64,000 nt of DNA from Cunninghamia lanceolata (taxonomy: Eukaryota > Streptophyta > Pinopsida > Cupressales > Cupressaceae), in NCBI GenBank assembly GCA_027924645.1, contig BSBN01000297.1:4216001-4280000 (forward strand), given 5' to 3'. Within the stretch, counting starts at the first letter, position 1; each line of letters begins with the position of its first letter. Shown one piece after another: positions 12,737 through 23,913 of the stretch. Below the pieces are notes generated by a model that was given only the letters and a program-made list of their open reading frames with translations, searched no databases and was not told the origin of the DNA. Both the position numbers and the translations under genes were made by a program.

Positions 12737-13917
12737 ATGGATGCATATGGTTTAAAGGAGCAACTCAAGACTGCCCTTGAGGATCTTGAACAGTCAAACT
12801 CTGAAGTTAATGAATTAAAGGAAAGACTCAAACAGGCTGATGATTTCATGAGAGAACTAAAAGACAAATTAAGTCTCTCTATGAAAAAGAGAAAGGAGTT
12901 GCTTCAGCAATTGGCAAGACAAGGTGAAGCAAATGATGCAAATGAAGAGCTGACTGAGAAAACCAAGTTATGTGAAAAGTTATCAAAATAAATCATTATG
13001 GTAAGACATGAAATGGAATCAGGAGTTATGAAGTTTACCCAAGAAGTTGAAGAGAAAAGAAAAACTGAAGATAATCTAAGACAATCTCTCAAGGAGAAAT
13101 CAAAAGATTGCCACCAAATGGATAGAATTATCAGCATCTTGAATCTGATCTTGAAGATGCTAAAGAAAATGAAGAAAAACTTGAGGATCAAATTGTCTCT
13201 CTCAAAAGGGATCTTCAAACAACAAATGAATATAAAGAAAAATTCAAGATCAGTTCTGCTCAACTTGAAGTTCTTCTTGGAAGTCAAAAGAGGGCAGATA
13301 ACAAGTGTGGTTTGAGATATGAGAAAGGAGAAAGCTTCAGATCCGGTCAGAAGAATTTTGGACCAGAAAATCTAATGAACAGGCCTAGAAGACCTTCGGT
13401 GAGATAGCCCAATGCTCAAAGATATCCATCCTTCAATGGATACTGCCACAACTGCAATCACTTTGGTCACAAAGCTAATCAGTGCAGAAAGAGAATGAAT
13501 CAGACTAATTCATCCTTCTCCAGATAGTGTTTTAACTACAAAACGTATGGTCACAAATCTCATGAATGCAGAAATATGCAAATGAACAAATCATTCAATG
13601 GTAGATGCTTTGCATACAATAGAATAGGTCATATGGCTAATCAATACAGATCAAGAGGATATCAATCAAATATGCAGAGAACTGTTGTTTGCCAAATTTG
13701 CAATAGATCTGATCATATTGCAAAACTCTGTAGAAGCAAGAATCAGGACAAAAGAGGTCTGGTATATCATAATCAGAATCAAGATAAGGGGAAACAAAAA
13801 GTGAATGCGGATGAAGTTAAAAGTGAGATAAACAAGATTTGGGTAAAGAAAAGCACAAAGAATGTAGAGGTCAGATCTGCACCAGACTCTGGTGCTGATA
13901 TTCCTTCTGGAAATTAA
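12737..13917 (+). pseudogene. gag: Inner element Gag: coiled coil plus CCHC zinc knuckles
   Basis: RNA-binding structural protein. The N-terminal 180 residues are charged and heptad-like (KEQLKTALEDLEQ onward), predicting a long coiled coil rather than the usual copia Gag fold. One frame break near 13130 and a stop at 12989-12991 interrupt it. In the downstream frame from about 13140, four zinc knuckles follow between 13444 and 13735. The first (CHNCNHFGHKANQC) and the last (CQICNRSDHIAKLC) have all ligands; the second and third have lost one or more cysteines to tyrosine. The start at 12737 follows the primer site by about 50 bases. It ends at 13915-13917. Confidence 0.8.
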
Positions 13918-14386
13918 AAAGTGAGCTTTGGCTCAGGGGTAGACGCAAAGAAAACCTTGTTCGCCTAGCCAGTCAATTGGTGCCAGAACTGGCACAAGAA
14001 GAGTTACCGATTGAAGGGTTCATAAGGGAAACATCCAATCAAACTATGGTTAAGATTTGGCAGATCTGCAAGATGTTCAAAGATCAGGATTGATCTGGTT
14101 CTCCAAGTCATCCAACTAAGGCAAACTGGAATAATGTAGGTCAAGCATTTATTGCACCTGACATTAGGGTTTGCGAAGCAATATAAGGGTTTTCTCATTA
14201 ATCACTTGTTCATTCTACATTCAAGAAGAAACGAAAAGTGGAGCTCTGCAACAAAATTTCTCAAGTTCATCAAAGATCATTTGCAGAAGTCATTACATCC
14301 AGAAATCAATCCAACCAACTCTATGAAACTGAAAGGCGCAAAAGGTATTTTCTGTTTTCAATATCTCACTGCAAATCCTTTGAAAA

Positions 14387-17300
14387 ATGGATACTCTGAA
14401 TATAGTAAAGATTTCTGATAGGCCACGCCCTGAACTTAAGAAACATCCTTACAAATCATTGGAGGTAGATCCCTTAGGAGCATTCTCTAGTGTTCTGCAT
14501 GGCATTTTGCACACAGAAGACATTAGGGTTTATATACATGCAAATATTGAAGAGTTTGGGGAATTCAAACTAAGAGATATCTATCACAAACAACTGATAG
14601 ATGATGCCTTTGAGTTTAAACCAAAATATAAGGGTATCCAAGAGAAACATTTTGATCAATTCATTCATTTCCCCTGCTTTGAAGAAGATGAATGGGTCCG
14701 GTATGTATTGAGTAGGGTGCATGATAACTTCCTGTGGCTGAACAGACCCTGCAAGATCACAAAGGAGGCAATTAGGGTAGTAACTGGTCTATACTCTTCC
14801 AGAGGAATACCTATCCTCAAATCTGTCAAAAATAATATTGTAACTGAGGCCACTGGATCAAAATTTGATAAGAGGGCAATGACCATTGAAGATATTACTG
14901 ACTCGGATATCAAGTTTGCATCTATGATAATAGGATACAAGATATATCACTCCAGTAGGGAGAATTCAGTATCTGGAACTGCAGTATATATTGCCTATGA
15001 GATACTGAGAAAGAATACAAAATATGATCTCTGTGAACTTCTTCTAAGCCAATTAATTGAAAACATACAAAAGATCAAAAAAGACAAGAAGAACTCTTTC
15101 AAATATGGTGCACTAATATTATGTCTATTCTTCTACTTCATGAATGAGATGCCTGGGTCAAATGGATGGGTATGGCAGAATGACAAACTGGTAGCAGTCC
15201 AGATTAGAGATTACTTGCATGAACTTGGGGATGCTAAGGCAAGGAACACAGCTCTATGGGGTTACTTCAAAAACTTTCAAAATATAATGCAAATCAGAGA
15301 AAGAATCCCCAAATCAATAGTTGAGAAATACAAGGATATAGTGTGCTTCATGGTAGACACTAATCAATGCCTAATGGAGGCAGTGGAGCCAAGAACTATA
15401 TGGATCATGCCCATGGGGTATGAAGTTGATCAACAAATCGTAGAGCTGCATGTTCAACACATGCTCAGTCAACTAAGGGACCCAAAAGCAGAAAGATTTG
15501 GAACCTTTGAAGAACTAAGTGTGAAAATTCACACTGAGCTAAGGTAGCCAGAAATCAAAAGGAAGGTAAGAAAAGAAGCTAAGGAAGTTGCAAAAAGCTT
15601 TGGCATCTCAAAGGAGGCACTTGATGCCAACAGGGAAAAGAGGCAAAAGGATGAGGAAGAGAAGAAAGAGGCAGAAAAGAAAAGCAAGGAAAGTGCTTCG
15701 GTAGAAACCTCAACCCAGACCAGATCTTCAAAGAGATCTGCACCTATCATAGCCACAAGTTCAAAAACATTAAAATCAGAAGTTCAAGCATCTCACAAAG
15801 GAGAGAAAAGATCAAAGAAAAAAGCCACAAGGGCTTATGCCAGTCAAAGGGATGAAGAGGAAACCGAATCAGATGAGGAAATTAAGAAACTGAAGAAGAA
15901 GAAGAAATCATCCGACGAACACTCTACCAGTCAAGGAGAAGAAGAGAAGGAAGAGGAATCTGCTGAAAAATCCACTCTATCCTTAGATGTTGTAGTGAAA
16001 GCAGTCACTGTGGATGGGAACCTGCAACCCTTAACAGAATGTTATGATGAATATAATGAAGCAGATAAAAGGATTCTGGAGGAAGCCACAGTTCAGTTTT
16101 TGAACACCTACAACAAAGCTTTTATTGAAATTATCTCTCTTATTCCCAAAAGCCTAGAGAAAAGGCTTGAAATGAGGAAGAACAATGCTCGAGCAAAGGA
16201 TCTCAAGATCCGGGAACAGGTCACCATTCAACTTTTCCCTTCAATCACTCCACAACAAATGAATATGATCTTTAAAGAGTGCAAGGCTGAGTTCTAGAGC
16301 AAAGCTAGGATGAATCAGCTCATGCTTGGTGAAACTGACAAAGTGGCAAAAGAGACTGAAGAGATTCTTTGAAATGCTCTTAAAAAGTTCAACATTCCCA
16401 TCTCAGAGGACTCTGGTAAAGACAAGGGCTTAGAATCCCCTATTCCGGAAGAGGTGGCTCATGAACAAACCACTATCTCTCCTTCGGTTTCCCCTACAGC
16501 CTCTGATCTAAAGGAGAAAACAAAATACAAGAGAAAGAAGCTGAAGTGAAGGAAAAAGAAGTTGACAGTACCAAGGTTGCAGAGTGAGAGAAGACCTCAA
16601 CAGAAAAGACCACAACTGCTAGTGGTGAGAATGTAGAGAGAGAGAAAGCTCCAAGGGACAACTTAAGATTGCAAAAGAGAAGAAACATCTGTCTCTAGCA
16701 AGAGACACTGCACAAACTATCCAAGAATTCCTAAACAAAGAAACAATGGAGATTGATGAACCAAAGCTTCTACAAGTTCCATTCAATTTTGACTCTCTTT
16801 CTCCGGTACAGACAATGAAGATAGCTTCATTTGCTAGCGCAAAGTCTAAAGAAAAACTCCTTAAGTCTCATATGGAAGACTGTGAGTTGATAGAAGCTAC
16901 TTCCGGAGTGCTAGAAAAGATTATGCCATCATTTTAGAAGGATCCCACAGCCTCCTCATCCGGTAATCTCAAAACTCTAGTCAGCAGTGTTAATGCACAT
17001 TTTGATTCTCTAGAGAAGTCAGCTGAAGAAAAGGTCCGGAAGGAGTTTTTGGATAAGAGATTCTCAGAGGTACAAGTGTTGATCACTAATGATAGGAAAA
17101 ATATGAATATTGGGATAAAGAGCTTAGAAAATGCTCTTAAAGATGGCGGTGAAGTATACAAATTTTGTATTTCCTGGTCCAAAGCAACAGTGGAGATTGA
17201 GAAGAAAATGAAAGAACAGGGGGATAAACTATTAAAACTTTCTCAAAATTTTGATCCACTTTCTACATCAATAATAAATCAAGAATGTCAAATGGTTGCA

Positions 17301-17573
17301 GTTATGAATGAGATTAAGAAGATTGAAAAAGAGAAGAAAAATAGAATAAGCAGGTTAAGTGAGCTCAGAGGGATAATTGTCCCTAAGTTAGAGGCCATAA
17401 AAGAAGCTCAAATCACAACTCAGACAAATGATCCAACTGATCTAAAAAGGGAAGATGCGTTTACTTTTCTATTAAGCGGTCATATATCAATTTTTGACAG
17501 AATGAAGCAAAGTTGGGCTACTGAATTCATTGAACTGAAAACAACTTTTGTAGACATACTACAGTATATGTAA
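14387..17573 (+). pseudogene. Accessory ORF2 of inner copia element, about 1060 codons
   Basis: A second protein encoded where pol would normally be. Frame analysis joins the pieces: 14387-16297 is one frame with a single internal TAG at 15545, and 16746-17573 is one frame after an apparent one-base loss between about 16300 and 16750. The N-terminal 380 residues look globular and helical, with a LNRPCKITKEAIRVVTGL segment resembling plant mobile-domain or 'putative plant transposon' proteins. I cannot assign a family with certainty. The middle (about 15550-15960) is lysine and glutamate rich with a KKLKKKKKS stretch, possibly nuclear-targeting. The C-terminal third is predicted coiled coil. 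The role is unknown; nuclear access or assembly are guesses. Confidence 0.65.
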
Positions 17574-17639
17574 GTATTCCATACTTATACGGCTAAGTAT
17601 AGTAAAATTTTTGAAAATTTTGGTATGCGGACCCTACCC

Positions 17640-17808
17640 TTTGCCATTGATGTCAAAGGGGGAGTGAGGAGCAGTGAAAAATGAGGAATCCAACTAAGGG
17701 GAGCTCCAAAAAATGTATATAAAAATAGAGCATCAGCCAAGGGGGAGCATAGTGTAAACACTTAGTCATTTTTCACTAAGTGTTGCCATCAATGCCAAAG
17801 GGGGAGAT
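17640..17808 (+). promoter_or_regulatory. Reiterated polypurine tracts of inner copia element
   Basis: CAAAGGGGGAG-type blocks occur at about 17652, 17698, 17740 and 17797-17808; the last abuts the 3' LTR. Two are preceded by GCCATTGATGT or GCCATCAATG. The module matches that of the outer element, which supports shared replication machinery. Confidence 0.75.
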
Positions 17809-18882
17809 TGTTGGCAAGAGACACTATATGGATTCATGATTGTTGTCATTGATGGCAACAAAGTTCATCCCACACATCCGCAGGACATCGTGTGTCTCTA
17901 CCGAAAGTCAAAATGAAGAATATGGTGGTCTGGTAAACAAGAACAGAGCATGTGGCAAGGTCCGACAGACAGGTCCGGATCTCTCAGAGGAAGTATCTTG
18001 GTGAAGTGTGGATTTGGGGAAGTTAAGAGGACTACCTTGAGTGATAGATTCCAAGGATTTAGCCTCTGATGATAGATGAGGTAAAAGATATGAATACTTG
18101 AGTACCGAGTTCCTGAGTGACAGTGTGAACAAAGGAAGAACTGACTGACAGAACATCAGACTATTTTTCAGATGTGTTATTGATGATGGAAAAGGTTCTT
18201 AAGGCATAAGTTATGTTTGGCCGACATGATTGATGACTTCTACAAATATATACTTGATCCGCATTACTTGGTGTGCAAGGATTCAGCCGACAGATCAGAG
18301 TTTGTGAAAAGAATTGATTATTCTAGGTGCTGACTTGAAAGGTGATGAAATCACTTGTGCGGATATATATACGATGGATTTAGTTGTGAGAAGTGTTGTT
18401 GTTGTTAGTGATGTGCGAATAAAAGCAGAAGCAGTAAGAAAGGTCCGGTATGTGAAAGAAAGCAACTTAAGGGAAGAGGAAAGATGAAGTACATCAGATC
18501 AATGTACTGAGCCTAACTGGAACTGAACTCCAGCATTTGCAGATGCTACCAATTAGTTCAAGTATTGTATAACACTCTTTTTGTAGACAGTGTCTCTTGT
18601 AGGCAGTGTGCCTCTTGTGAGTAGTGTGCTCGGGCAGTGAGCCCTAATTGGCAAGTGCCATTTTGTATTTCCTTATTCTTCTAATAGAGAATAATCTTTG
18701 GGTTAATCACCCTGTGGTTTTCTCCCTTAACAAGGTTTCCATGTCAAAAATATTGTGTCATGTGTATCTCCATTTCATGGTTATGTTTGCTTGTTTGAAT
18801 TAATGCTGCATTGATTAATAAGAAAGTTCAAAAAGAAGAAATAATTAGGATAACTAATTCACCCCCCTCTTAGTTATCAACA
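17809..18882 (+). mobile_element. 3' LTR of inner copia element
   Basis: Direct repeat of 11582-12671, starting at TGTTGG right after the polypurine tract and ending ATCAACA before the duplicated CTTCT. Confidence 0.93.
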
Positions 18883-18887
18883 CTTCT

Positions 18888-19373
18888 ATGCCATAACCAA
18901 CTCTAATCAACTTGAACAAACAAACAACTTTTATCAGAACCAACTAGATGGAAGATATTACCTTTTGTTTGAGTATCAGATGCAATTTCAGTTTCGAAGC
19001 TTTCAAAGATCCTGTATCTTCCATTCTTGAACCGGAGATCATAGCCTTTGTCCACCAACTGACCAACACTGAGAAGATTGTGCTTCAATCCTTCAACATA
19101 TAGTACATTACCGATTTTGCTCTTTCCATCAAAAGAAATAGTTCCCCTACCTCTGATTCTACCAGCAGAATTATCACCAAACTTTACCATTCCTCCTTCA
19201 TACCTTTCCAAATCTAAGAACTTGTTCTTGTCACCTGTCATATGGTGAGAGCATCCACTGTCAATAACCCAATCATCCTTTTCTTCAAGTTGGACAGCCA
19301 AAGCTCTTTCTACAACCTTATGATTGACAGATTCAGAGGATATTGGATCTTCTTCCTTGATGGCAATAAACAA
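18888..19373 (-). pseudogene. pol: Outer copia protease and start of integrase region
   Basis: Retropepsin of a copia element, which would release mature Gag and Pol proteins. The active-site motif WVIDSGCSHHMTGD is intact at about 19236-19280, followed by the flap region VKFGDNSAGRIRGRGT and the typical NLLSVGQLVDKGY ending. The frame is continuous with Gag upstream, apart from a TAA near 19400, and with integrase after removal of the inner element. A TAG at 18903 precedes the first residues of the GAG-pre-integrase domain, which is interrupted at 18888. Confidence 0.88.
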
Positions 19374-20366
19374 CCATTCATTTCCGGATCTATTTACTAT
19401 TTATGACTCATCATTTGTTACACCTTCATTATCATCTTCTTCATGAACATAATAACAGTTCTTTTGGAACCTTTGTCTGTTAGAATTTGACCTTGCAGAT
19501 CTTTTCAGACATCTTGAAGCAAAATGACCAATTTTATTGCAGTTGAAGCACTTAAAGGGTAATTTTCCTTCATACTTACCGGATCCTCTTGGTAGTCTCT
19601 TTGCAATGATGGCTTCAAGTTGAGCTGTTTCTGCTTCTTCCTCTTCCATGTCTTTCCTTGCTTGATCATACCATGACAGCTTCTTTGAAGAGTTCTCTCC
19701 CGGATCAAATCTTTGTTTACCTTTCACATAGGCACTGGCTTTAAATACAGATTCAGTCTTGGGGTGATCATCTCCAAACTCAGTCATTTCAAATGCAGCC
19801 AGTTTACCAGCCAATTACTCTCTTGTGATAGTTGTATGGGCTCTAAATTCATCAATGGCAGCAACCTTGATTTTGTAGGAAATAGGAAGGGATCTAAGAA
19901 TTTCGCAAACAATCTCATTTTCATCCAGAACTCCACCAGCATTCCTGATTCCACACACCAGCTCATTTACTCTTGGCATAAAGGTAGTGATATTTTCATC
20001 ATCTCTCATCTTCAATCTTTCAAATTTCCCTTTGAGACTTTGCAACCTTGCACTCTTAACAAACTCATCTCCTTTATGCAGAAGTTCCAGTTTAACCCAG
20101 ATCTCATATGCAGTTGGTAGATCAATAATATTTGAGAGTTCTGAGTCAGTCAATGTGCTTAGAAGAGCTTCTTTTGTCCAGAGATTGTTTTCAGCATCTG
20201 TGATTTCATTCAGAGTTGTCAGACCACCCTGTGGACGTACATATACTTTTGTGATCATGGACAAGTATGCTTTTCCCATACACTCCAAGTGACATTTCAT
20301 GCGACCTTTCTAGAGAGAGAAGTTGGTTCCATCAAACTTTGGACTATCCTTCTTGTATGAGGACAT
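19374..20366 (-). pseudogene. gag: Outer copia Gag
   Basis: Copia-type Gag of the UBN2 group. The start ATG at 20364-20366 lies about 45 bases inside the primer site, and the opening FDGTNFSL is typical. A TAG near 20311 replaces the conserved tryptophan. The helical capsid region covers 20300-19815, with LWTKEALLSTL and the LPTAYEIWVKL block. One zinc knuckle, CFNCNKIGHFASRC, is intact at about 19510-19551. A TAA near 19812 is the other break. Confidence 0.9.
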
Positions 20367-20409
20367 CCTGGATCTCCTCAAGTGGTTAAGCTCTTTTTAG
20401 AGGAACTTA

Positions 20410-20421
20410 GCTCTGATACCA
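20410..20421 (-). promoter_or_regulatory. Primer-binding site of outer copia element
   Basis: The minus strand reads TGGTATCAGAGC, two bases inside the LTR end at 20424. Same initiator tRNA-Met type as the inner element. Confidence 0.9.
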
Positions 20422-20423
20422 AT

Positions 20424-21718
20424 TGTTAGATCTAGGGCACACAACTGAGAGGGGGGGTGAATCAGTTGTACAAAAACTTGCTTATACTTCAAACACTTGA
20501 TTCTTCTTTGTTAGTTAACAGCATATCAATTAACCATTCATGAAAGCATAAAGCATAAACACCAGAGCAGATAAACATCAACACATTAGACACCAAGATT
20601 TTGACGTGGAAAACTTGGTTAAGGGAAAAACCACAGGGTGATTAACCCAAGGATTATTCTCTATTAGAAGAATAAGAAAAATGGATGGCACATGCCAATT
20701 AGGGCTCACTGCCTGAGCACACTGCTCATAAGGAGGCACACTGCCTACAAGAGACACACTGTCTACAAGATCATAAGTATCACAAACTTGAACTAGAGAT
20801 TGACATCTTTACCATGTCTAGATCAGTTCCATTTAAGCCTGAAACACACCTGCTCTACCTTTCACTCTTCCGCTATACCACACTTATCTGCTCCACAACA
20901 CACTCTTTGAAATGAATTCACAAACCTTTATTTATACAAGGCATCGACTTAGGAACAGTTATCTAAGTTGACAATCATCCAAAGAACATTTACAAGATAA
21001 ATAATTCATCCAGTTAGTGACCACAAGAACATTCGCAAGATGAACAACTCATCCGGTCGGCTAGTCTGAACAAGAACATCTTCATCCGGAAGTATATCTC
21101 CAATTCTGGGCTCTAACACTAATGCGAACCGACAATACAACCTCAACATGATCCAAGAACCTTCACAGGCTTGCTTGAATGACCAGGTACATCCGCACTT
21201 CCTCTACTTATTAGAATCTCTTCTCTTCTTCATCCAGAACTTCAAGAACACAGTCTATCACCACTGTCATATTGAAAAAGGTGCTTCTGGACCTCCAAAC
21301 TATGTCCAAATTGAGATGAAACATCACAAGGACATCCCAAACACTCTGTCCAATCCGTAGAATAGGACAATGCACTTTCGAATCTCACCGGACCTTTTTG
21401 TAGCACTCTGTCACTTCGGAGCATCTCCCGGAACCGGTTCTACTTGATTGTTCACAACTTTTTCATATCTTCATGCGGACCTCTGAAATCTTAACTAGAA
21501 CATGTCAAGACTCATATCTACAAACCCTTTAATCCACATCCTCTGATCCTTAACCTATTGAGTACTTTTGCCTTCTTCTCATCACTGTTCTTCACTGTTC
21601 CTGATTGAGACTAATTTCCTCAATAACCTCAGCACACAGCTCATCCAATCCTTCTTATCAATGCAATATGAATATGTTGACATCAATGACAACACTGGTT
21701 GACCTCATACTTGCAACA
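20424..21718 (-). mobile_element. 5' LTR of outer copia element
   Basis: Direct repeat of 7286-8581, ending TTGCAACA just before the ATAAA duplication at 21719-21723. Confidence 0.92.
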
Positions 21719-21723
21719 ATAAA

Positions 21724-22544
21724 TAGGTCCCATGGGGACCACAATCCTCATTTGTACACTAAGAACTTGCTAAATTTAGAGTATAGAGCCTCCAAACTTA
21801 GGGTGTGAGAGTTAAGTGGAAGGAGCTGACAGCGAGGAGAGATGCTGATTCTTGCGCACAGGCATCGGGTGGAGCTGGTGCGGACATACGGGAGGCCAGC
21901 AGGAGCTTTGGTAGTGGTAAGTGTCCGAAAACCTCATTTCATTTTGATGTTTTAGGGTGGTTTAGGGCTAAGTTTAGGGAGGTAGTTTAGGTCAGCCAAA
22001 AGCGCTACAGGGTAGCTTAGAGAGTCTGGTAGTCATCTTAGGGACTTTTGGCACACCACAGCGTGGTTGGTAGGGAAGCATAGTGCTATTGGTAAAAATA
22101 TAGCGCTATTGGTCATTTGGGAGCCACACCACAACATGATTGGTAGGGTCCCGCAGTACATCTGGTTATGCAGTGTAGCGCTTATGGTAGGGTAGGTTAG
22201 CGCGGTTGGAAGGGGAGAAAAAGAATCAGGTCACCTTTGGTAGCACAAAGTAGCACAGTTGTAGGCATAGGGTAGTGCATTTGTACAAAACAAGTCATGG
22301 TTGGGTCAGACAGTTCAGTGCTTCTGCATAAGCAGTAATGCGCCTTTGGTAAAACAAGGCAGCGCTGTTGTGTGAAACAAAGCATTAGTTGAGAAGAGGA
22401 GTCTAGTTAGGGTTGACCATGGAGGTGACCACTTAGGTTAGAGCAAGGGAAGAATTGGTCCTAGGGTTGGCAGCATAGGATAGATGTAGGTAGGATTTGG
22501 GGGATATGGTATAAAAGAACTGACAAGTAGTTGCTTGGATGCAG
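21724..22544 (+). other. Leader exon and first intron of antisense PMD gene, unit A
   Basis: Downstream of the TATA box come a short leader and a strong splice donor, GTAAGT at 21917, about 198 bases from TATA. The matching acceptor is GCAG at 22541-22544, giving an intron of about 628 bases. The intron is packed with degenerate repeats of the type AGCGCTATTGGT. Element D has the same plan (donor GTGAGT at 54869). The signals are visible; splicing itself is inferred. Confidence 0.5.
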
Positions 22545-22935
22545 AGGATTATGCCACCGTTGATATCGAGAGAGCGACACCATCCTATAGCACATGAGGT
22601 AGGACAACTGTTATGGGAGGAGGACACATTCCTAGAGCACACAGGATTATGGCATGTGGTGCACCTGACACACATTAGGGTGAATCTCACCCTAGTGACA
22701 GAAGTCGTAGAGAGATTTCACAGTGAGATAGGTTCGTTTCACTTTCTGACAGGGGAGACGACAGTGATGCTCGAGGATGTGTATCGCATCCTCAGGATTT
22801 AGATTGATAGTGAGAGAGTGGACTTTGACCTGACGCAGGGCAAGGCAGGCTTGGTAGAGGTATTCTACATAGATGACCTATGGATAGATAACGATGAGAT
22901 TCGGTGGGCAGATGTCCTGAGACTCCATGATAGTG
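22545..22935 (+). pseudogene. Plant mobile domain-like gene fragment, antisense in unit A
   Basis: Fragment of a protein resembling the plant mobile domain (PMD, formerly 'aminotransferase-like') carried by many plant transposons. The likely start is ATG at 22551, six bases after the predicted acceptor. The diagnostic part is FHFLTGETTVMLEDVYRIL near 22730-22795, matching the family pattern of a phenylalanine/histidine strand, a GE pair and LxDVxxxL. A stop at 22800 interrupts; IDDLWIDNDEIRW is readable after it. Similarity ends near 22935, so the gene is truncated. It runs opposite to unit A. The function in transposons is unknown. Confidence 0.65.
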
Positions 22936-23913
22936 TTGGTCATGATGTTAGTCATAAACAAGCATAGAATAAAAGTACACATTAACCTTTATTCATCTTG
23001 AAAGATATGATGAATTTAGAGAATTCATGATCCCAAGTCTCTGGTGATTAGGTCTTAATCTTTTGATGTTACTCAGAGAATTTTGGGGCCTTACATAGAG
23101 TTCATCATCATGACGATATTGCTGTAAAGATTCTTCACAGAGAGGTCATTTTACACAGTTATTTGATTCAATGATACAGTTATACTCAAATATTTGCATG
23201 ATATTTATTAGTAATGCATGCTTTAGCTTCAAATATGCTAAATATTTCCACTTATCTACGAGATGTCCACATATTTGTATTGTTTGCTTTAGATGTTCAA
23301 TTATTTGCAATTATGATAGTGAAATACTCTGAAATTTAAAGAAATTGAAAGAAAAGCTTCAAATGAAAGATGAATCTTTAGCTATTGAACCACATGTATA
23401 TTAGATACAGTCATGAGGAGAAGAAAACCAAACCATATGTTCACCAGGACATTCCACAACTAGATACAGTAGGTGCTAACTTCAAAGGAATTGTATGAAA
23501 ATAATATATGTAAGTAGACATGCACTCCAAAGGATGCAACAAATCACTACATAAATCTGGAATTCATACACTGATTACTCAAGATTTACCATGAATTGTA
23601 ACCAAAACACTCTTCTCGTTCATTAAGTATGCAAAGATATCAATGTATACAAAAAGCTTTGAAATGAGCTCTGAAAATTTCAGCAGACAAATTTCAATTA
23701 AGTTTCGAATGTTCAAAATGAAACATTCCTACACCTTTTATAGAATAAGGTGAGGAATCTGTTACAAGAAGATCGGCGATCCTGATTCACCTATGCACAT
23801 CTACGGTCAATATTGCCTTTGACTACATCAACCTTTACAAAATGGCACAAGTTGCCAGCTAGCAACTATCTAAAAAAACTATTTTCACTAAGTATCTGAT
23901 GCTGATATTCACT
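22936..23913. other. Non-coding junction between units A and E
   Basis: AT-rich, with no ORF or repeat I can recognise. The A-type sequence stops near 22935, and a minus-strand gene ends at 23914. This stretch probably contains the breakpoint between oppositely oriented units and the 3' untranslated part of the minus-strand gene. Confidence 0.4.

Larger units (their letters stand above)
11582..18882 (+). mobile_element. Inner non-autonomous copia-type element
   Basis: Duplication CTTCT at 11577-11581 and 18883-18887. LTRs are 11582-12671 and 17809-18882 (TGTTGGCAAG... to ...TTATCAACA). A tRNA-Met-type primer site is at 12674 and a polypurine tract ends at 17808. It encodes a coiled-coil Gag with zinc knuckles and a long accessory protein, but no protease, integrase or reverse transcriptase. 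Large LTR blocks match the outer element, so it probably belongs to the same group and would depend on that type for enzymes. It lies antisense within its relative. Confidence 0.93.
7286..21718 (-). mobile_element. Outer Ty1/copia element, autonomous type, minus strand
   Basis: Bounded by the duplication ATAAA at 7281-7285 and 21719-21723. LTRs are 7286-8581 and 20424-21718, both starting TGTTAGATC and ending TTGCAACA on the plus strand. The primer site TGGTATCAGAGC (initiator tRNA-Met type) and a polypurine tract are in place. Gag-Pol is one reading frame from 20366 to 8903. After removing the inner element (7301 bases plus a 5-base duplication) it measures 1386 codons with no frameshift, only premature stops. 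Domain order is Gag, protease, integrase, reverse transcriptase, RNase H, as in copia. Confidence 0.95.
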
